Positions 22,360 through 35,157 of a stretch of DNA of 64,000 bases are shown piece after piece. The position numbers and the translations under genes were made by a program. Position 1 is the stretch's first letter. Every line of letters starts with the position of its first letter. The notes under the pieces were generated by a model, which was not told the DNA's origin, did not search any database, and saw only the letters and a program-made list of their open reading frames with translations. Source of the stretch: Crocodylus rhombifer (taxonomy: Eukaryota > Chordata > Crocodylia > Crocodylidae); contig JAVSML010019048.1 of the NCBI GenBank assembly GCA_038503035.1, positions 1-64,000 of the forward strand, written 5' to 3'.

Positions 22360-23154
22360 TCCCCTACCATGCCAAGTTTACTTCAAAGCACCCTCATTCT
22401 CGCCCACCACATCTTGATCTTAAATATAGTAAAGGGATGCTGCCGCTCGTCTTCTTGGTCACGGTGCTCCTGCTACCCTGCATCTTGCTTCTATAATGGG
22501 GTTATGGGCACCCCAGCCTTATGGGCTATGCATGGCTCCAACCACCCCTGTACCATGCTCCAAGCCTCGCAGATGTACCAGACGTTGTTTGGTCTGTCTC
22601 GCTGTCTCTGTGCCCAGGCTCTCCGCAGCCCTTGTCTCACAACCGTGCCCCACAGGCGCTGCCCCCTTGCTCTGGGGTTCAGCGCGCCCACGCTGGGGCT
22701 TCTCACATTGCCCCCTCACACCAGGGCTTATCGCACCTGCTCTGGGGCTGGGGTCAATGCACCCCAAATGCTGTGCCTTCTCTGGCACCAGGGTCCCCTA
22801 CGAGGCCTCCTCCAACCCCTAATAGCCTCACCCAAACCACCGGTCCTAAACACAAAACTCAAGCCCCTAGGCTATAAAATAAATCTAAGCCATCTGGCTA
22901 TAACAACATCTGAGCCACTCCAGGGTTTCTCAATCTCTCACCAGTATTGCCTTGTTCAGTCATTCAGGTCCCTTCCTTTTCCCCTTTGGCTGCCAGAAGG
23001 AAACTACCTACCTGGCCTCAGCCTGGGAGTGATATAGGAGCCAGGCCCTGCCACCTTCCGGTCAGCTGACTCCCACCGGTTTCCCTGGCAAACACCAGCT
23101 GGTCTCCTTGCCTACTGCTGCACAAGTAGAGCCCCTCAGTGCCCTGCTACACAC
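22360..23154 (-). mobile_element. LTR-like sequence of a decayed retroelement (minus)
   Basis: Read on the minus strand it would start with TGTGTAGCAGGGCACTGAGG at 23154, preceded by a purine-rich run. It contains a promoter-like block at 23070-23011 (GTCAGCTGACC, GGCAGGGCCTGG, a TATA-like TATATC, CCCAGGCTGAGGCC) that is shared with the plus-strand copy at 35850-36655. Later blocks, such as TTATAGCC..AGGGGCTTG and CATTTGGGGTGC, are shared in the same order. The far boundary is uncertain. The long open frame on the plus strand here is a by-product of C-rich composition. Confidence 0.6.
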
Positions 23155-24230
23155 CGCCCACCTTTAGGTTTCGACTCACTCAGACAGATCTCAGCTCTCG
23201 GCCACCGCGTCTCCTTGATCTTAGTCTTCTTCGATTCTGGCTCGTATTCTCCGACCATGTAGATACTCATAAGTGGAGGTTTTAAGGTGCCTCCTACTCG
23301 CCTTTTACCCAAGGCACACCGTGTGGGACTTGGGAGTTACCCGCCACAGGTAGTCCCCCCACATTAGCCAAACTTGGTAAGTTGCACCCTTTGCTGGCTG
23401 AGCTCCTGCCCACTTTTTGGGGTTTCTTCTCCCTCTCTTCTCTGGCCCGTCCACGTTCCCTTCCTACGGATCTCTTTCTCCAGGCAGATTGTAGAGTCTC
23501 TTGTCTCTCTCCAGCTCCCTGGAGGTCTTGGAGCCTTCGCCATATCTCCCACTGTCTTCTTAATGCCTTCTGGGCATATTCTTTCCAAAACTCTATCTTT
23601 CCCCAGACAGTGAGTCTCCCTACCGGTCCCTTATAGATCTTAATATATGCCACTCCTCCAACTTTCTCTTCAATGATGTTTCTCAGCCTCCACCACATGA
23701 CTTGCCTAGATAGACCTGAGGCCTTTTCTCAGGCTTTGATCCCCTTTTGCTTGGTTGTTCCCTCCTCTCATCTCATGTGCATTGGCTCTATCTTCCTTCC
23801 TGAGCTGGATTGCTTCCCTTTTTGTGGAGCCTGTCTTTGACCTGTGTTGCTCTAGGCCCTGGACTGTCTGTGCACAGTCCTGGTAAATTGAGCAGGAGGT
23901 CTCGCTCCTTGGAGTAGTCTGTTCGTCCTTCCCTGCTGTTCCTACATCTGTCAGGCCTACTTCCCTTGGCCGCTCCTGACTCAGCCCCGTACTCCTTCCC
24001 TGGGTTGGAGAGTTAAATAGTCCTCCTAGCTGGATATGGACGCGGCTGACAAACCATGCGGGTGGTTTTCCACCGTGCGCTTCCTCACTCCTCCTGACCT
24101 CTGCAACAGGTAAGTTTTTTTCCTTCCTCTGCCTTGGTCTGGGATCTGCTTCTGAATGAGGCTTCCCCCTCTTCTGGTCCTGCACCCCTGGGACACTCTG
24201 GTTTGCTCTTGAGGATCTAGGATCTTGGGA
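23155..24230 (-). pseudogene. Internal remnant of the minus LTR-like element
   Basis: Two minus-strand frames (24185-23706 and 23698-23294) lie just upstream of the LTR-like block in transcriptional order. The second contains LRNIIEEKVGGVAYIKIYKG and KIEFWKEYAQKAL, which loosely recalls an RRM of the hnRNP-M kind (W..L.....EKVG.V.YI and a VEF segment). The frame then appears to shift. No reverse transcriptase or protease motif is seen. It could equally be a fragment of a processed pseudogene. Confidence 0.3.
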
Positions 24231-25027
24231 TGAAATGTTAGGAAAAAATCATCAGCCTATGCAGGCACAGCAAGAACATTAGCTTAGCGAGAACAAACAA
24301 TCTCCTTCCCAAGCCCTTGTGCCAACCTTGGGTTGTGAGGGGAATGGCATCATTGCTCCCCACACCCATCCCCCCAGCGGGAGGGGCACCTGTTCCCCCC
24401 GCCCCGTGGACTGCACTGTTCTGCAATGTCCTACATGTGTAATGTTTGCAGAAAGCCTGGGTAAAAGCAGCAATCTCCTCAGCCCCATCTCTCCTGGTTG
24501 TTCAGTATGGACAGAGCAGTGCTGAGCACTGAACACTGCTTGGGGCACAGTCAGTGGTTTAAAACTACTCACAACACTGTCAGCGGCAGAGAGGAGGGAG
24601 GCACAAGCCCGTAGCGAGCAGAGAAGCATTTCAGCATTTCCAGTGAAAGGCTCCTCACAATGATATCCCTGTCTGCAACCTTTGCTGGCCATGGCCCAGG
24701 AGCTGAGGGTAACGGTTTTTAGCTTCAGCAGTAAAATTACCTTGAAGAATAAACATAAAATAGCCCCACGGTCCCAGAGGGCAGTATGCAGGGCTAAGCA
24801 GGGAGGAAGGCATTTTGCTGGGTTGTGGCTGGGCTGATATCCCAGGTCTCTCGGAGATTCTCTTGCCCAACTCCCCCTGCCCCCCAGGCCCTGTGCAGTA
24901 GACTCTGACCTCTGTCCTCTTATGGCAGAAAAATAATTCTAGGACCTGCTCTCCATCAAGGAAGGGATGGTTACAGCTGGGAGCCGTGATGCAGAGCTGG
25001 GAATGGGCTGTGACTGACTGGCTAAAG
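24231..25027. other. No recognised feature
   Basis: Moderately GC-rich sequence. Short frames occur on both strands without family resemblance. Confidence 0.3.
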
Positions 25028-25364
25028 CAGTGGTTTTCAACCTTTTCAGACTCAAGCCACCCTTTCACAGACTCAAGACACTTCTCAATAGCCTCAAGGC
25101 ACCCCTCAGAAAATGTCAGCCCTTTGCTTTCATGTGTTTTTTGACTACAGAAAAATAAAAGAGCTATTCTGCTGTTTCAAAGAACTCAGAACAATTGCAA
25201 CAGGGGAAAATGGTTTTGACACTTCCTGTTTGAAATCTTTGGGTTTATCTTGTGAATCATATTTGCACACCTAACAGTGCTAATACTGTGTGGTACCCTG
25301 AAGCACCCTTGAAAGGACCTCAAGGCACCCCAAGGTGCCATGGCACCCTGGTTGAGAATCACTG
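25028..25364. mobile_element. hAT transposon, 337 bp
   Basis: The ends CAGTGGTTTTCAACC and GGTTGAGAATCACTG form the inverted repeat. The flanking 8-mers GGCTAAAG (25020-25027) and GGCTAGAA (25365-25372) match at six positions. Internal CTCAAGGCACCCC motifs recur near both ends. Non-coding. Confidence 0.78.
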
Positions 25365-25384
25365 GGCTAGAAAACGTGAGTGGG

Positions 25385-25540
25385 AATTAGGATGCCTGGG
25401 TTCTTGGCGGAGTGCTGACACTGACATGCTGCTCAGCCTGGATCTAGTCACTTAATACCTGCAGCTGACTTGGCGGTAAACTGAAATAAAGGTGTGAGTG
25501 CTGGCATTGCCTTCTATGCTCTTGAAGTACTTTGCAGACA
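25385..25540 (+). repeat. MIR-like SINE remnant
   Basis: GATGCCTGGGTTCTTGG, CTGACACTGACATGCTG and TAGTCACTTAATACCTGCAG follow the order of the MIR consensus (CCTGGGTTC, CTGCCACTTACTAGCTG, AAGTTACTTAACCTCTC). Strongly diverged. Confidence 0.4.
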
Positions 25541-28500
25541 GTCCCGTAATAATGGAGTAAACCACCTTTATAGGCCTGGAGTGAGCAGGGGTGGGGGGAC
25601 TCCTGAAGGTACCGAGAAGCTGGGACACAGCCTGGCAAGGCCAGAAACCACAGCCTGGTTTGTGAACCACATGCCAGACTGGAGTACAGCAGGGGCAGGG
25701 GCTGTACTTAGTTGCAGCTAAAGCAGCTTAGCTGGAGTCAGCCACATCAGGGTCATCAGGCTCCTGGCCCTCAGAGCTACTACAGGACATTATCCTCTGT
25801 CAGTTGACAGGGCTGTCTGGCTAACTGGGATTACCCTAAAAAATGACAGCAGTACTGGTGAAGACAAGAAGTCCCAGGGAGAAATTTCTCCCCTAGCTTT
25901 TGAGCATGTGGTGGCTGAGACTCCTGGGTAATAAGTGTTCCCTGAAAGCCACAGGAGTGAGCTGGTTCAAAGCACATCAGCCCATCTCCGGGTCTCTCAG
26001 ACTTTCACTGTGTGGTGCTCACACCCACGCTCACTCTCTGTCTTTTCCCACGGTCCTTGCCAGCTGGTCAGGCTCATCCCAGGGTCAAGAGATTGCAAAC
26101 CTCCCTTGGCTCATCCCCTCCACAGCTTCAGAGTGGGCCAGACATTCTTCAAAGGCTCTTCCGTGACAAAATGGGTGTGAGGTTTTATTTCTCCTCCACT
26201 GTTTGCTAATGGCCACTTGCCCTTGTCTAGCCAAGAAAGCAGCCAGGGGAACCCTAGAGCTAGACAGAGCTTTATTTAAGTGTGCATTTCACCCGTGTAT
26301 GTGTGTGTGAGTGTGCACGTGCGCATGTGCATAAGACAGAACTTTGCAGGCCCCAGCTCCTCAGCCTAGCACAACTCAGTTATGGGCATATTATAAACAC
26401 TCGGACAGACACTGAGCAGAAAGCCAGGGTATTACTGCAAAATCTAACCTCACTCCCAGTAAAATTCCAAGCCTAAACTCCCCCTGACAGAGCAAAGCAG
26501 GACTTGTTATTGGGAGGCTTCTGTGTGAGACCTCCTGCCTATATCACACAGCAGGATCAGGGCTGTGGATTGGGTGGGAGACCCCACACCAGGCCTCCTC
26601 CATCACTAGGCAATATTCTCATCAGTGGGAACACTTGGCAGTGACTTGGGTGGCTCTCAGCTGACAGGTTTAAATTAGGGAGGACATTTTTCCTGGAGCT
26701 ATGCATGGAATTAATGGCCAGAGAGTATGATCAGTGCCTTTCTTATAGCCACCACTGCAAGTGACCCAGTGAATTCCTACAGTAGGACTCCACAATGTAC
26801 AGAAGCAGCCACCTAAACTAGAACATAACTCAGACTCTCATTTATTGAGCTTCATGAACAGAAATTAAATCCCCCAGCATTTCTTGAATACTCATTGGGA
26901 ATTCCCCTCCAATGACTGTCTCCCAATTTTTTTTTTTCATTGATTTCACAAAGGTCAAATACTGCCAGGCATCATATTTGGAAGATTTTCCTTCTATGTT
27001 TTTTTTCCATTAAGGCATTTTTTCATCTTCAGCTCTGGTTGTAGGAAGCAAAATTCCTGGCACTTGACTAAGAGAATTCCTCCAGTGACAGTTAACAGAG
27101 ACAATGCCCTGGAACATGTAAGTCTGCTATGGTCCTCTGGCTGATGGGTAGGTGGATTTACTTAAATCCTTACTCTTTGCTTTCAAATGCATTTTATGGG
27201 GCAACTTCTTAGTCAGCTTAGAGTCACAATCCACAGGCTATGGAAAAAAGCAGGCCCTTTATCCCATTCCAATTACATATTGAAAAGGAAACACTGATTG
27301 GTAGCTAAAGCCAGGCACTGTGAAGCCAAATCAGGTCATAACCTGGCTCCTCTGAGTTGTGCCTACTTACTTTGTGTGTCTAATTGTGCTGCATTCATAA
27401 CATTGGGACAACTAAGGGTTAATGTGCCCTGGACAAAAGGTACAAAGATCTAATTAGTTTGCAAAGAGCTTTGATAAGGAAGCTGTTAAGGAATAGCACA
27501 TAATGTCAGGGACATCTCCCCAGTGAGCTGTGTGTGAACCGAGCCCTTGGGGGCAGCACCTTTGCTGCATTTTCCCCAGGGGAATGGTGGCCTGAAATCT
27601 CGGGCCTGGAGAATGAACTCCAGGGGCCTCACAGGTACATCAGGAGCCTGGGTGTGTTGGATTTGATAAGCACATGCACACTTCAGAGTCTTAAACTGTG
27701 TCAAAGTCCAGCTCCTTCTTGCAAAGCTGTGCTGTTAGTCAGAGCCTTGTGGGAACATAATTAACACCTACTTACAGCATAAGGAACCCTATCCATCAAA
27801 ATCCCCTCTAGGTTGCATGAAGGCATAGAAAGGTCCCAACCACAGAACTGGCTTTTTAAAGTAGTTCATCTGAGTAGCTCATCTGCTCACCCCTCTACAG
27901 AATTACACCAAACGTAGAGTATACAGGGCCATGCCGGTCACCCCAACCAATGCTGCTGCCCCTGGGCACAAAATATGCCCCCCAGCATGTAGGCCTAGTT
28001 TTTCCCCACATGCAGGAGGGATCAAGTGTTTAGATATCACAGAGGTATTCAGAGCACAACCCTATGATGGGTCAATTTATGAGAACCTATAAACAAGGAG
28101 AGAGAATTATGAGGTCACAGAGTTATACCAATTTGCCTGATTGCTAAGCATAACAAAGCAAACTGGAAATATCTAGAACTCCCCATGTTCCAGAAATGCT
28201 CCAGGTCTGTGTAGTATGATTACCTGTTATCTCTGTATACAGGAGTTACAAGATTGAAATGACTCCCTCTACTTGATGCTGGCCCATCCCTGTCTTCCCC
28301 AGCAGGCGGCACTACATATAAATCTATCCCAAGAAAGTGGGCAAATCATGATTGAATGTAGGGTGCTTATATAAAAATACTTCACAAAGACTAGAGGCAA
28401 GGATTTTTAGTGATTATCTATTATTGCACCAGCTATATGGTTGGGAAAGCTGTTGGGACAAGCTTTCTAGCATCAAGTGCCCTTCCTCAGGTCATCTTCA

Positions 28501-28964
28501 CAAAGATCCACTTTGCTGTTTCCAGGTTGGTTGGGAGAACTTCATCTCTAAGTGTTGTACCCTTAAGGGTGTAACTGTGCGTGTATGGGTCTGATCAGTG
28601 GGGGAGAATGAGACATGAAGACAGCTGTACAACAACTCCTAGGCTACGCAGGCTTCAGAAACACTGGGTGAATGCTAAGGGGTACAAGGCTGAGTTTTCA
28701 CTCACTCTGCTCCCGGGGTCCTGGAGAAAGACCTGCGATTTGTGAGGCTCTTTTGCTTAGCACCTGCAGCTCTTTGCAGAAATCATGATCAAAGTGGACA
28801 GGCAGGCTGACCCCTGTGAGACTCTACAATGCTTCCAATTGAAGGATCTTGACTACACAGTTTTTGGTGATGGAGAATTGCTCTCAGGCTTTCCCTCTAG
28901 CTTGCTCCTTTGGCCTTTTAGTTAGGGGCAAGTGAACTAGGGGGCATCTGAACTCCAAGGCTAG
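25541..28964. other. Intergenic; a TG-rich microsatellite and a repeat fragment
   Basis: A short TG/CG-TG microsatellite lies at about 26297-26332. At 28420-28510 there is a diverged fragment related to the run at 11080-11170 (TTATTGCACCAGCTATATGGTTGGGAA type). No exon-like sequence is recognised. Confidence 0.35.
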
Positions 28965-29155
28965 GGACAGACATTACACCTCAGCTGGTTTAAATGCTCA
29001 GAAACTGGTTTAAACCTGTAACAGAACATAAGTTCAGTGCACATAAACCAGTTTAAAAAATGGCTGAAACTGGTTTAAGATAAACCTGGTTGAATGTAGT
29101 ATGAGACTTAACTGATTTGAGTCAAACTGGTTTATGCAATGTCTTTTTCAGACCT
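28965..29155. mobile_element. Short DNA element rich in CTGGTTTAAA motifs
   Basis: CTGGTTTAAA or its complement recurs several times on both strands within about 180 bases. The outer parts GGACAGACATTACACC and, inverted, AAAGACATTGCATAAACC are roughly complementary. It resembles a small inverted-repeat transposon, but no target duplication was found. Confidence 0.4.
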
Positions 29156-32100
29156 ATAGGATACCTGTCATAAATTTGGGAGTATAAAGCCCCGGCTGGA
29201 AGGGAGGCAGGAAACAGACTTGAACAACTGAGCTCTGCTCAGTCGATAGAATTTGGAATTGATTTGGCTGATATGGCCTGGGACCTGAAATTTTTTTTAA
29301 AAAGAAGTAGGGTTTTTTTTATGTTCCCTTCCCTGTCCTGGGTTTTTTCCCTTCCAGCAGGAGTAATGCAATGTATTCATCTACTCTAATAAAACGCACG
29401 TAATGTGCCACTAGTATGTGTCTGTTTGAGTTGGAGGATGCTTGCTGTACTTCTTATTGATTACCCGAGAAGATGCAGATGGGCTTTGCTAATTGGATTT
29501 CTCTTCCGGCTTAGTTAGTGAATGGAGCTGCGGTGGGTGAGCATGCCCAGCTTGTGGTGTACTATTAGGTGTGTAACATGTTTTGCTTTGACTGCAAGCT
29601 CCATGTGGCAAGAGCTACTTATCTGTTATGAGTTTGTGCAGTTCCTGGCCCAATTTGACAGTGCAAAATCAATAACAGATCCACGAGAGCAAAATTGTGC
29701 TATGTAAACACTGCCCTGTGGAAACACAGGCCAAATGACCTGCTGCCCAAGCGCAGCGCCTCTGCAACCTGAGGGCATGTCGCATAATTGACATGCCAGT
29801 GTTGAAAAGCCCATTGTTATTCTAGCCATGCACTTACACAGCAGACAGGAATAGCAGAGACCCCCGTAGGGCAAGCACAGAAGCATTCTGTATGCCCAGG
29901 AATAACCAATGACATATGTCATCGCTGTGGGATCCTGCTCAATGGACTGGGCCAGCTGAGGGCACTACTCCTGTTTCCCTCCCTGCCTGCTGTGGTGTTG
30001 GTGTCATAAGACCCTGGCTAGGCATTACTCAGAGGAATTCTGTCCGTCAGCCATGTGTCAGGGATGTCGCTCGGCCAACAGAAAACTGGCACAGCGTGCG
30101 GCATCAGGGAGGTACATGGGCCAGTTCCTCAGTGAATGCAAATGTCTGTAACTTTGGGCAATCTGCACAAGGTGGGGAATTTAGTTCTCTGGCTGAGAGC
30201 TTACAGTGCCTGTGATTTCCCAGGGTATCAGACGTCCCTCCAGCCTGTGAGGGAATCAACATGGAAAAAATAAACTAAAACCCAGTAGACAACCTCCTTT
30301 GGGGCTGTTTAGAGGTATGCACCAACTTTTCAAGTTGGCATATGACCTAGTTAGCTTTGCTGCTCAGTGGATGCAAAGTCAGCCCCCTACACTGAAGTCA
30401 ATGCTGAGTACCTTCAAGGAAATGTTTGTTAAGATGTGGCCTATTCTCAGAATTTCACTGCAAGTCCTTCATACTGGATATTCAGAACAAGCTGGTTAGC
30501 TGTCGTGGGACAGGGCAGTCTCTTAGGACCCTCTCTACCCCATTTTCTGATTTGCCTATGTTGGGCATCAACTCAGGGGGGTCCCATAGAAGTTTAATGG
30601 GAGGTAAGGCTTAATGAACACAGTCAAACCTTCCTGGTATTATAATCTAATCTAAATCCTCTACGATTAATTTAAAATTTGCTGCTTCCCTGGGATATTT
30701 CTTCCAGCAAACTTATTTGCAAAAGTAATCATGGAGAGGGAAGCAGTCTTTGCATAAGATAATCCAAATCCACCATTTAGGTCCTTTACTTAAGTGCCCA
30801 AAATAAATTGTAAATGGCACTGAAGTGGAAAACAGATCCTCTGCTGTCTCCCTGTAAGTTCCAGGCACAAAGAGATGCATCCAAACAGGGGGAAAAGGCG
30901 ATTAAAAAAAATTAAGTACATATACATAGTACTTGGGTTTTGAGGCATTTGCTCAGCTCTACCTCCAAACCCAAAGAGGTGGCAACTGGTAATTTCCTTG
31001 GTTATAAAACTGGAGCAGTAACAATAATACAGCTTCTTAGCAAACTAGTATTTATTAACATTTATTCCATCAGAAACCAAAAAAAAAATGCTGCTGGGCA
31101 CCAGCTTAAATAAATACATATGATTACCCCTGGCAAGCATGCAATGTTCTCCCATATTAATAGCAAGCTGCTGCCTAACCAAAACCAGTGCTAAGTGGCA
31201 CGTAACCACGCTGGCTTCCTCCTTCAACCAAGACCCTTCAGCTCAAAATCCTACCTCACAGTAGACATCCATGCAAAATCTCTGCAAAAGTGTCTTACAG
31301 ACTAGTAGAAAAACGGCCGTGTAGTATATGTGCTTCTTGGCTAGGCTTCCTGCAGGACTGGTCCCATTTGTTTCAGTAGGGTTGTTTCTTCAATTCCTGC
31401 TGGATCTTTTAGGGGCAAAGTGATGCTTCCCAGAGCCAAACAGCCTGAGACTTTAGCCAGGGGTGACCAAAGCCAAGCACAACATGACTGGCCTACCACA
31501 ATTAGGCCAAAACCCTCCTGATACTGACTGCCATTATGCTTTCCTCCTCTTTTCCTTACCCTTTGTATTGAAAATGATTTTATTCCTTTCTACTTAGTAA
31601 CCATGTTTTCTGCAAGACCATTCTTAGCATCTGAAGATGCAGGATATCACCTACGAAAGCTTATGCTTCTCTAAGGTGCCGCCCTGCCTTGCTTTCAGCT
31701 TGAAAACATTGTGACATCTCCTCACACTTTAGGGGTCAGCTTCACGGCATGACAGAAATTTTGGGGGCAGACAGTGAAAATGAATCCTCTCCTCATGGAA
31801 ACATGTGGGGAAGCTCTGAGGCAGAGGGAAGCACTCCTGAGGTGACAGTCAGGAGGACCAAGCCAATCACTTCAGGCTTGACTTTCAGGCGTTCACTTCT
31901 GGTTCAGTCTGTATCTAGTGTTAAGTGGGCGTGATGTCAGTAGCTCCACATTGTTAATCCTTAATGAGGTGTCAACTACTCCCCTTCTTTGTAGAAGAAG
32001 GGAGGTATGAAGTGAGCAGGCAGCTGTATTGTACTGGGGACAGTAATAATGGCTGGACACAGACAGCCCAGCAGGGGTGGGTGAGATTATAAAACACTGT

Positions 32101-33127
32101 GGCTGTATACATTTCTCCCCCTCATGCTTCAAAAAGCATGAAGGAAGAAGCCTGCCAGAGTCACCTAGGCCTTCCCTGAACCACAGAGAGGTTGAGCTGC
32201 TCTGAGCCTTTTGCATATAGGTGGGATATAAATCTAAAAGCTAAATCAAATCAAATCAACAGAGCGGATCCCGCTTGGACTTGCTGCCTTCTGCACGTCC
32301 TTTCCAGCACTATATTGTTTTTTAAGTCAGGCATGGCTGTAACATACTTGTTCTGAGCGAGCCAAGCAATATGGCTTCCGTTTCTCTCAGAACGAACACA
32401 AGGCCCCTAGTCCCATAGCCCAGGCCGGAGTAATCTTTCCTCAGAGATTTAGGAACACATAATGATCTTCTGTATTAACCTGTTGAGAAAGGTGAAGGAA
32501 ATAGAGCACTGCCTAGCTCAGGGGAGTTGCCTTAATGTAACAAAGAGGCCAGCAGTCCTGGGTGCTGCCTTTGTGAAGGGACGTAAAAAAACAGCCCCCA
32601 CCACAGGCAGCAGCTGGCCGCACCACTGCTGCCAGTGCCGTGCTACATATTGGTGCCCTCCATGGTGCAAAGTGGCCCTGCTGTGCCTCTGGGGGTTGAT
32701 AATTGGTTGCAGAAACGGCGTGCCTTTGACACGGGGGTTCAGATGTGTTCAGTCTACTAGCATCTCCAAGCCATCTTGGCACATACCATGTTAGCAAGTG
32801 AGACAGAAACACCTCGATGGACAGATAAGCTCTGCGTGACGGATCATAGGGAGCGAATCCAGCTGAATATCTAACGTGCTGCCAATGCTCGAGATTTTAT
32901 CATGACCTTTTTGACGTCCAAAGTTTTCACTCCAAGTCCCAGGTCCCGGAATCATGCAGTTCCCTAAGAACATAAGTGTTTTTTGTTTTTTAAACGAAAA
33001 GGTAATTTCCAGCCCTTGTGTTTCCAAAGAAAAGCTGAGAAATGTGTATCCTAAAGGAGCAAACCAAAAGGCAAATCAGTTTCTAATTATTCTCTAAAAA
33101 TCAAGTTGTATACAGTGCTACCCCAGG
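29156..33127. other. Intergenic; two short repeat relics
   Basis: At about 31625-31675 the run CATCTGAAGATGCAGGATAT..ACGAAAGCTTATGC..CTCTAAGGTGCC resembles a repeat I recall as dispersed in turtle and crocodilian DNA. At about 32195-32262 GAGCCTTTTGCATATAGG, then GTGGGATATAAAT and a CAAAT-repeat tail, looks like the 3' end of an old LINE or SINE. No genes seen. Confidence 0.35.
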
Positions 33128-34086
33128 GATGTGGGCAGTGGGGTCCCCCAGGGCTCGGTCCTCGGGCCTGCACTGTTCAACATCTTTATCAGCGACTTGC
33201 ATGAGGGGGTGAAAAGCACTTTGTTCAAATTGGCGGACGACACTAAGATGTGGGGAGAGGTGGGCACGCTAGAAGGGAGGGACAGGCTACAACTAGATCT
33301 GAGAATAGGATGGGATTCAACACTGACAAGTGCAGGGTGCTGCACCTAGGGAGAAAGAACCAGCAGCATACCTACAGGCTGGGGAACTCCCTTCTCGTCA
33401 GCAAAGGCAGAAAGAGATCTTGGAGTCATTACTGATACCAAGATGAACATGGGCTGCCAATGTGAGGTTAGTAAGGCTAACCGCACCTTGCCATGCATCC
33501 ACAGATGCACTGCAAGCAGGTCCAAGGAGGTGATCCTCCCCCTCTATGCGGCACTGGTCAGGCCACAGCTGGAGTCCTGTGTCCAGTTCTGGGCGCTGCA
33601 CTTCAGGAGGGATGTGGACAGCATGGACAGGGTCTAGAGGAGGCCACCTGCATGATCAGGGGGCAGCAGGGCAGGCCCTACGAGGAGAGGCTACGGACCT
33701 GAACCTGTTCAGCCTCCACAAGAGAAGGCTGAGAGGGGACCTAGTGGCCATCTATAAACTTACCAGGGGGCACCAGTGGGGAATGGGAGGCCCTGTTCCC
33801 CCAAGCACTACAAGGAGTAACTAGGAACAATGGCCACAAGCTGACTGAAAGTAGGTTCAGGCTAGACATCAGGAGGCGCTACTTCACGGTCAGGGCGGCT
33901 AGGATCTGGAACCAACTTCCAAAGGAAGTGGTGCTCGCTCCTACCTTGGGGGTCTTCAAAAGGAGGCTTGACAATCACCTAGCTGGGGTAATTTGAGTCC
34001 AGCATTCATTCCTGCCCATGGCAGGGGGTCGGACTTGATGACCTGCTCAGGTCCCTTCTGACCCTATCAACTATAAAACTATGAAA
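33128..34086 (+). mobile_element. CR1 LINE, 5'-truncated
   Basis: It begins in the reverse transcriptase at the VPQGSVLGP motif and runs to the 3' end with an ACTATGAAA tail. Frames are broken several times (33131-33349, 33443-33637, 33546-33824). The FADD centre reads LADDTKMW, with leucine for phenylalanine. A segment is missing between the DLR and [11 protein letters not shown] parts. Confidence 0.88.
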
Positions 34087-34874
34087 TTACCTACTGCCTT
34101 TCCACACAGAGCTCAGGCCCAAAATGTAAATGAATCCAAAACCACTACAGACCACAACAACTCACCACCACTACTTCCAGCCATGGCCCTGTGCACACCT
34201 ACTGCATTTTTAAAGGCTTGGAGTAAATGCCTCTGCAGCACAAGTTGCCCCCCTTAGCATCTGAATATTTTGTAAGATCAGACTCATAATAAGCAACTCC
34301 AAGTTCAAAAGCCATCTACCTGGAATTTGACTTGCAGGGATGCTGAACAATTCCACCATTCAGAACTGTGGAGACCCAACAACTTGGGGTGGAGGATGAA
34401 ATCAAGCCTAGGGTCACCTAATGTGTGTGGAGCCACTTGCAACCCCCTGGCATCATTGGGTAGAATAAATCTTTTGGATTTTCACACTGTTTGGCAACAT
34501 AAATACATGTACAACAAATCTGTTTGGGTTCCAGTCCAACCCAACTGCTTTTCCACTCTTGATAGTTGGTTGAGTTGTGCAGTAAATGGATTGTTTAGTT
34601 CACCAACTGTCCCCTGAAAGGGGACCAACACCTCCCTCTCTCCAACTGGTCCATTTTCAATCCAGAGGTGAAGCCCCCAAAGGGAATAGAAAGGCAGCAT
34701 GCCCGGCACATGGGCAGCTGCATTGAGGGATGGAGAAGAGGCCAAAGGAGAGCTGGCAGAGCTGACCAGCAGGATGAAGCTGTTGTTGCGGAAGAGCCCA
34801 AAGCCTCCTCATCGAGTAGGGCGTGGTGAAGCGGCTGCATCTCCCAGCCCCACTGCGAGGGGGACCAAGTGAGC

Positions 34875-35157
34875 AGTGCACAGGTCAGTGCACAGAGGGT
34901 CCCAGAGGGACCGAGACCCTTTGAGCTGCATGAGGAGCTCGGGTCTACAAGTCCTGGCAAGAGGCCAGGCATGCGGTGCACAGGTCGGTGCACAGAAGGT
35001 CTGGGAGTGGGCTGGGATTCTGGAGCGGCTTGGGTCTCTAGTACCCGGCGTGAGGCCGGAACCACGGCACACAGGCGGTGCACAGAGGTTCTGGGAGAGG
35101 ACAGAGACCATGGCACCATACAAGGCGGCTTGGGACTCCAATCCTTGGTGCAAAGCA
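34875..35157. repeat. Degenerate tandem repeat, about 95 bp by three
   Basis: Units start at 34875, 34975 and 35066 with AGTGCACAGGTCAGTGCACAG, GGTGCACAGGTCGGTGCACAG and GGCACACAGGCGGTGCACAG-like sequence. Each goes on through a CTTGGGTCT/CTCGGGTCTA-like middle. The stretch is GC-rich, which explains long open frames on both strands here. I do not regard those as genes. Confidence 0.7.

Noticed and set aside
22279..23037. 252-codon open frame on the plus strand
   Set aside because: It lies antisense to an LTR-like block, has low-complexity composition from C-rich DNA and no family resemblance.
23155..24230. Minus-strand frames as an intact retroviral gag
   Set aside because: No zinc knuckle, major homology region or following protease/polymerase was seen, and frames are shifted.
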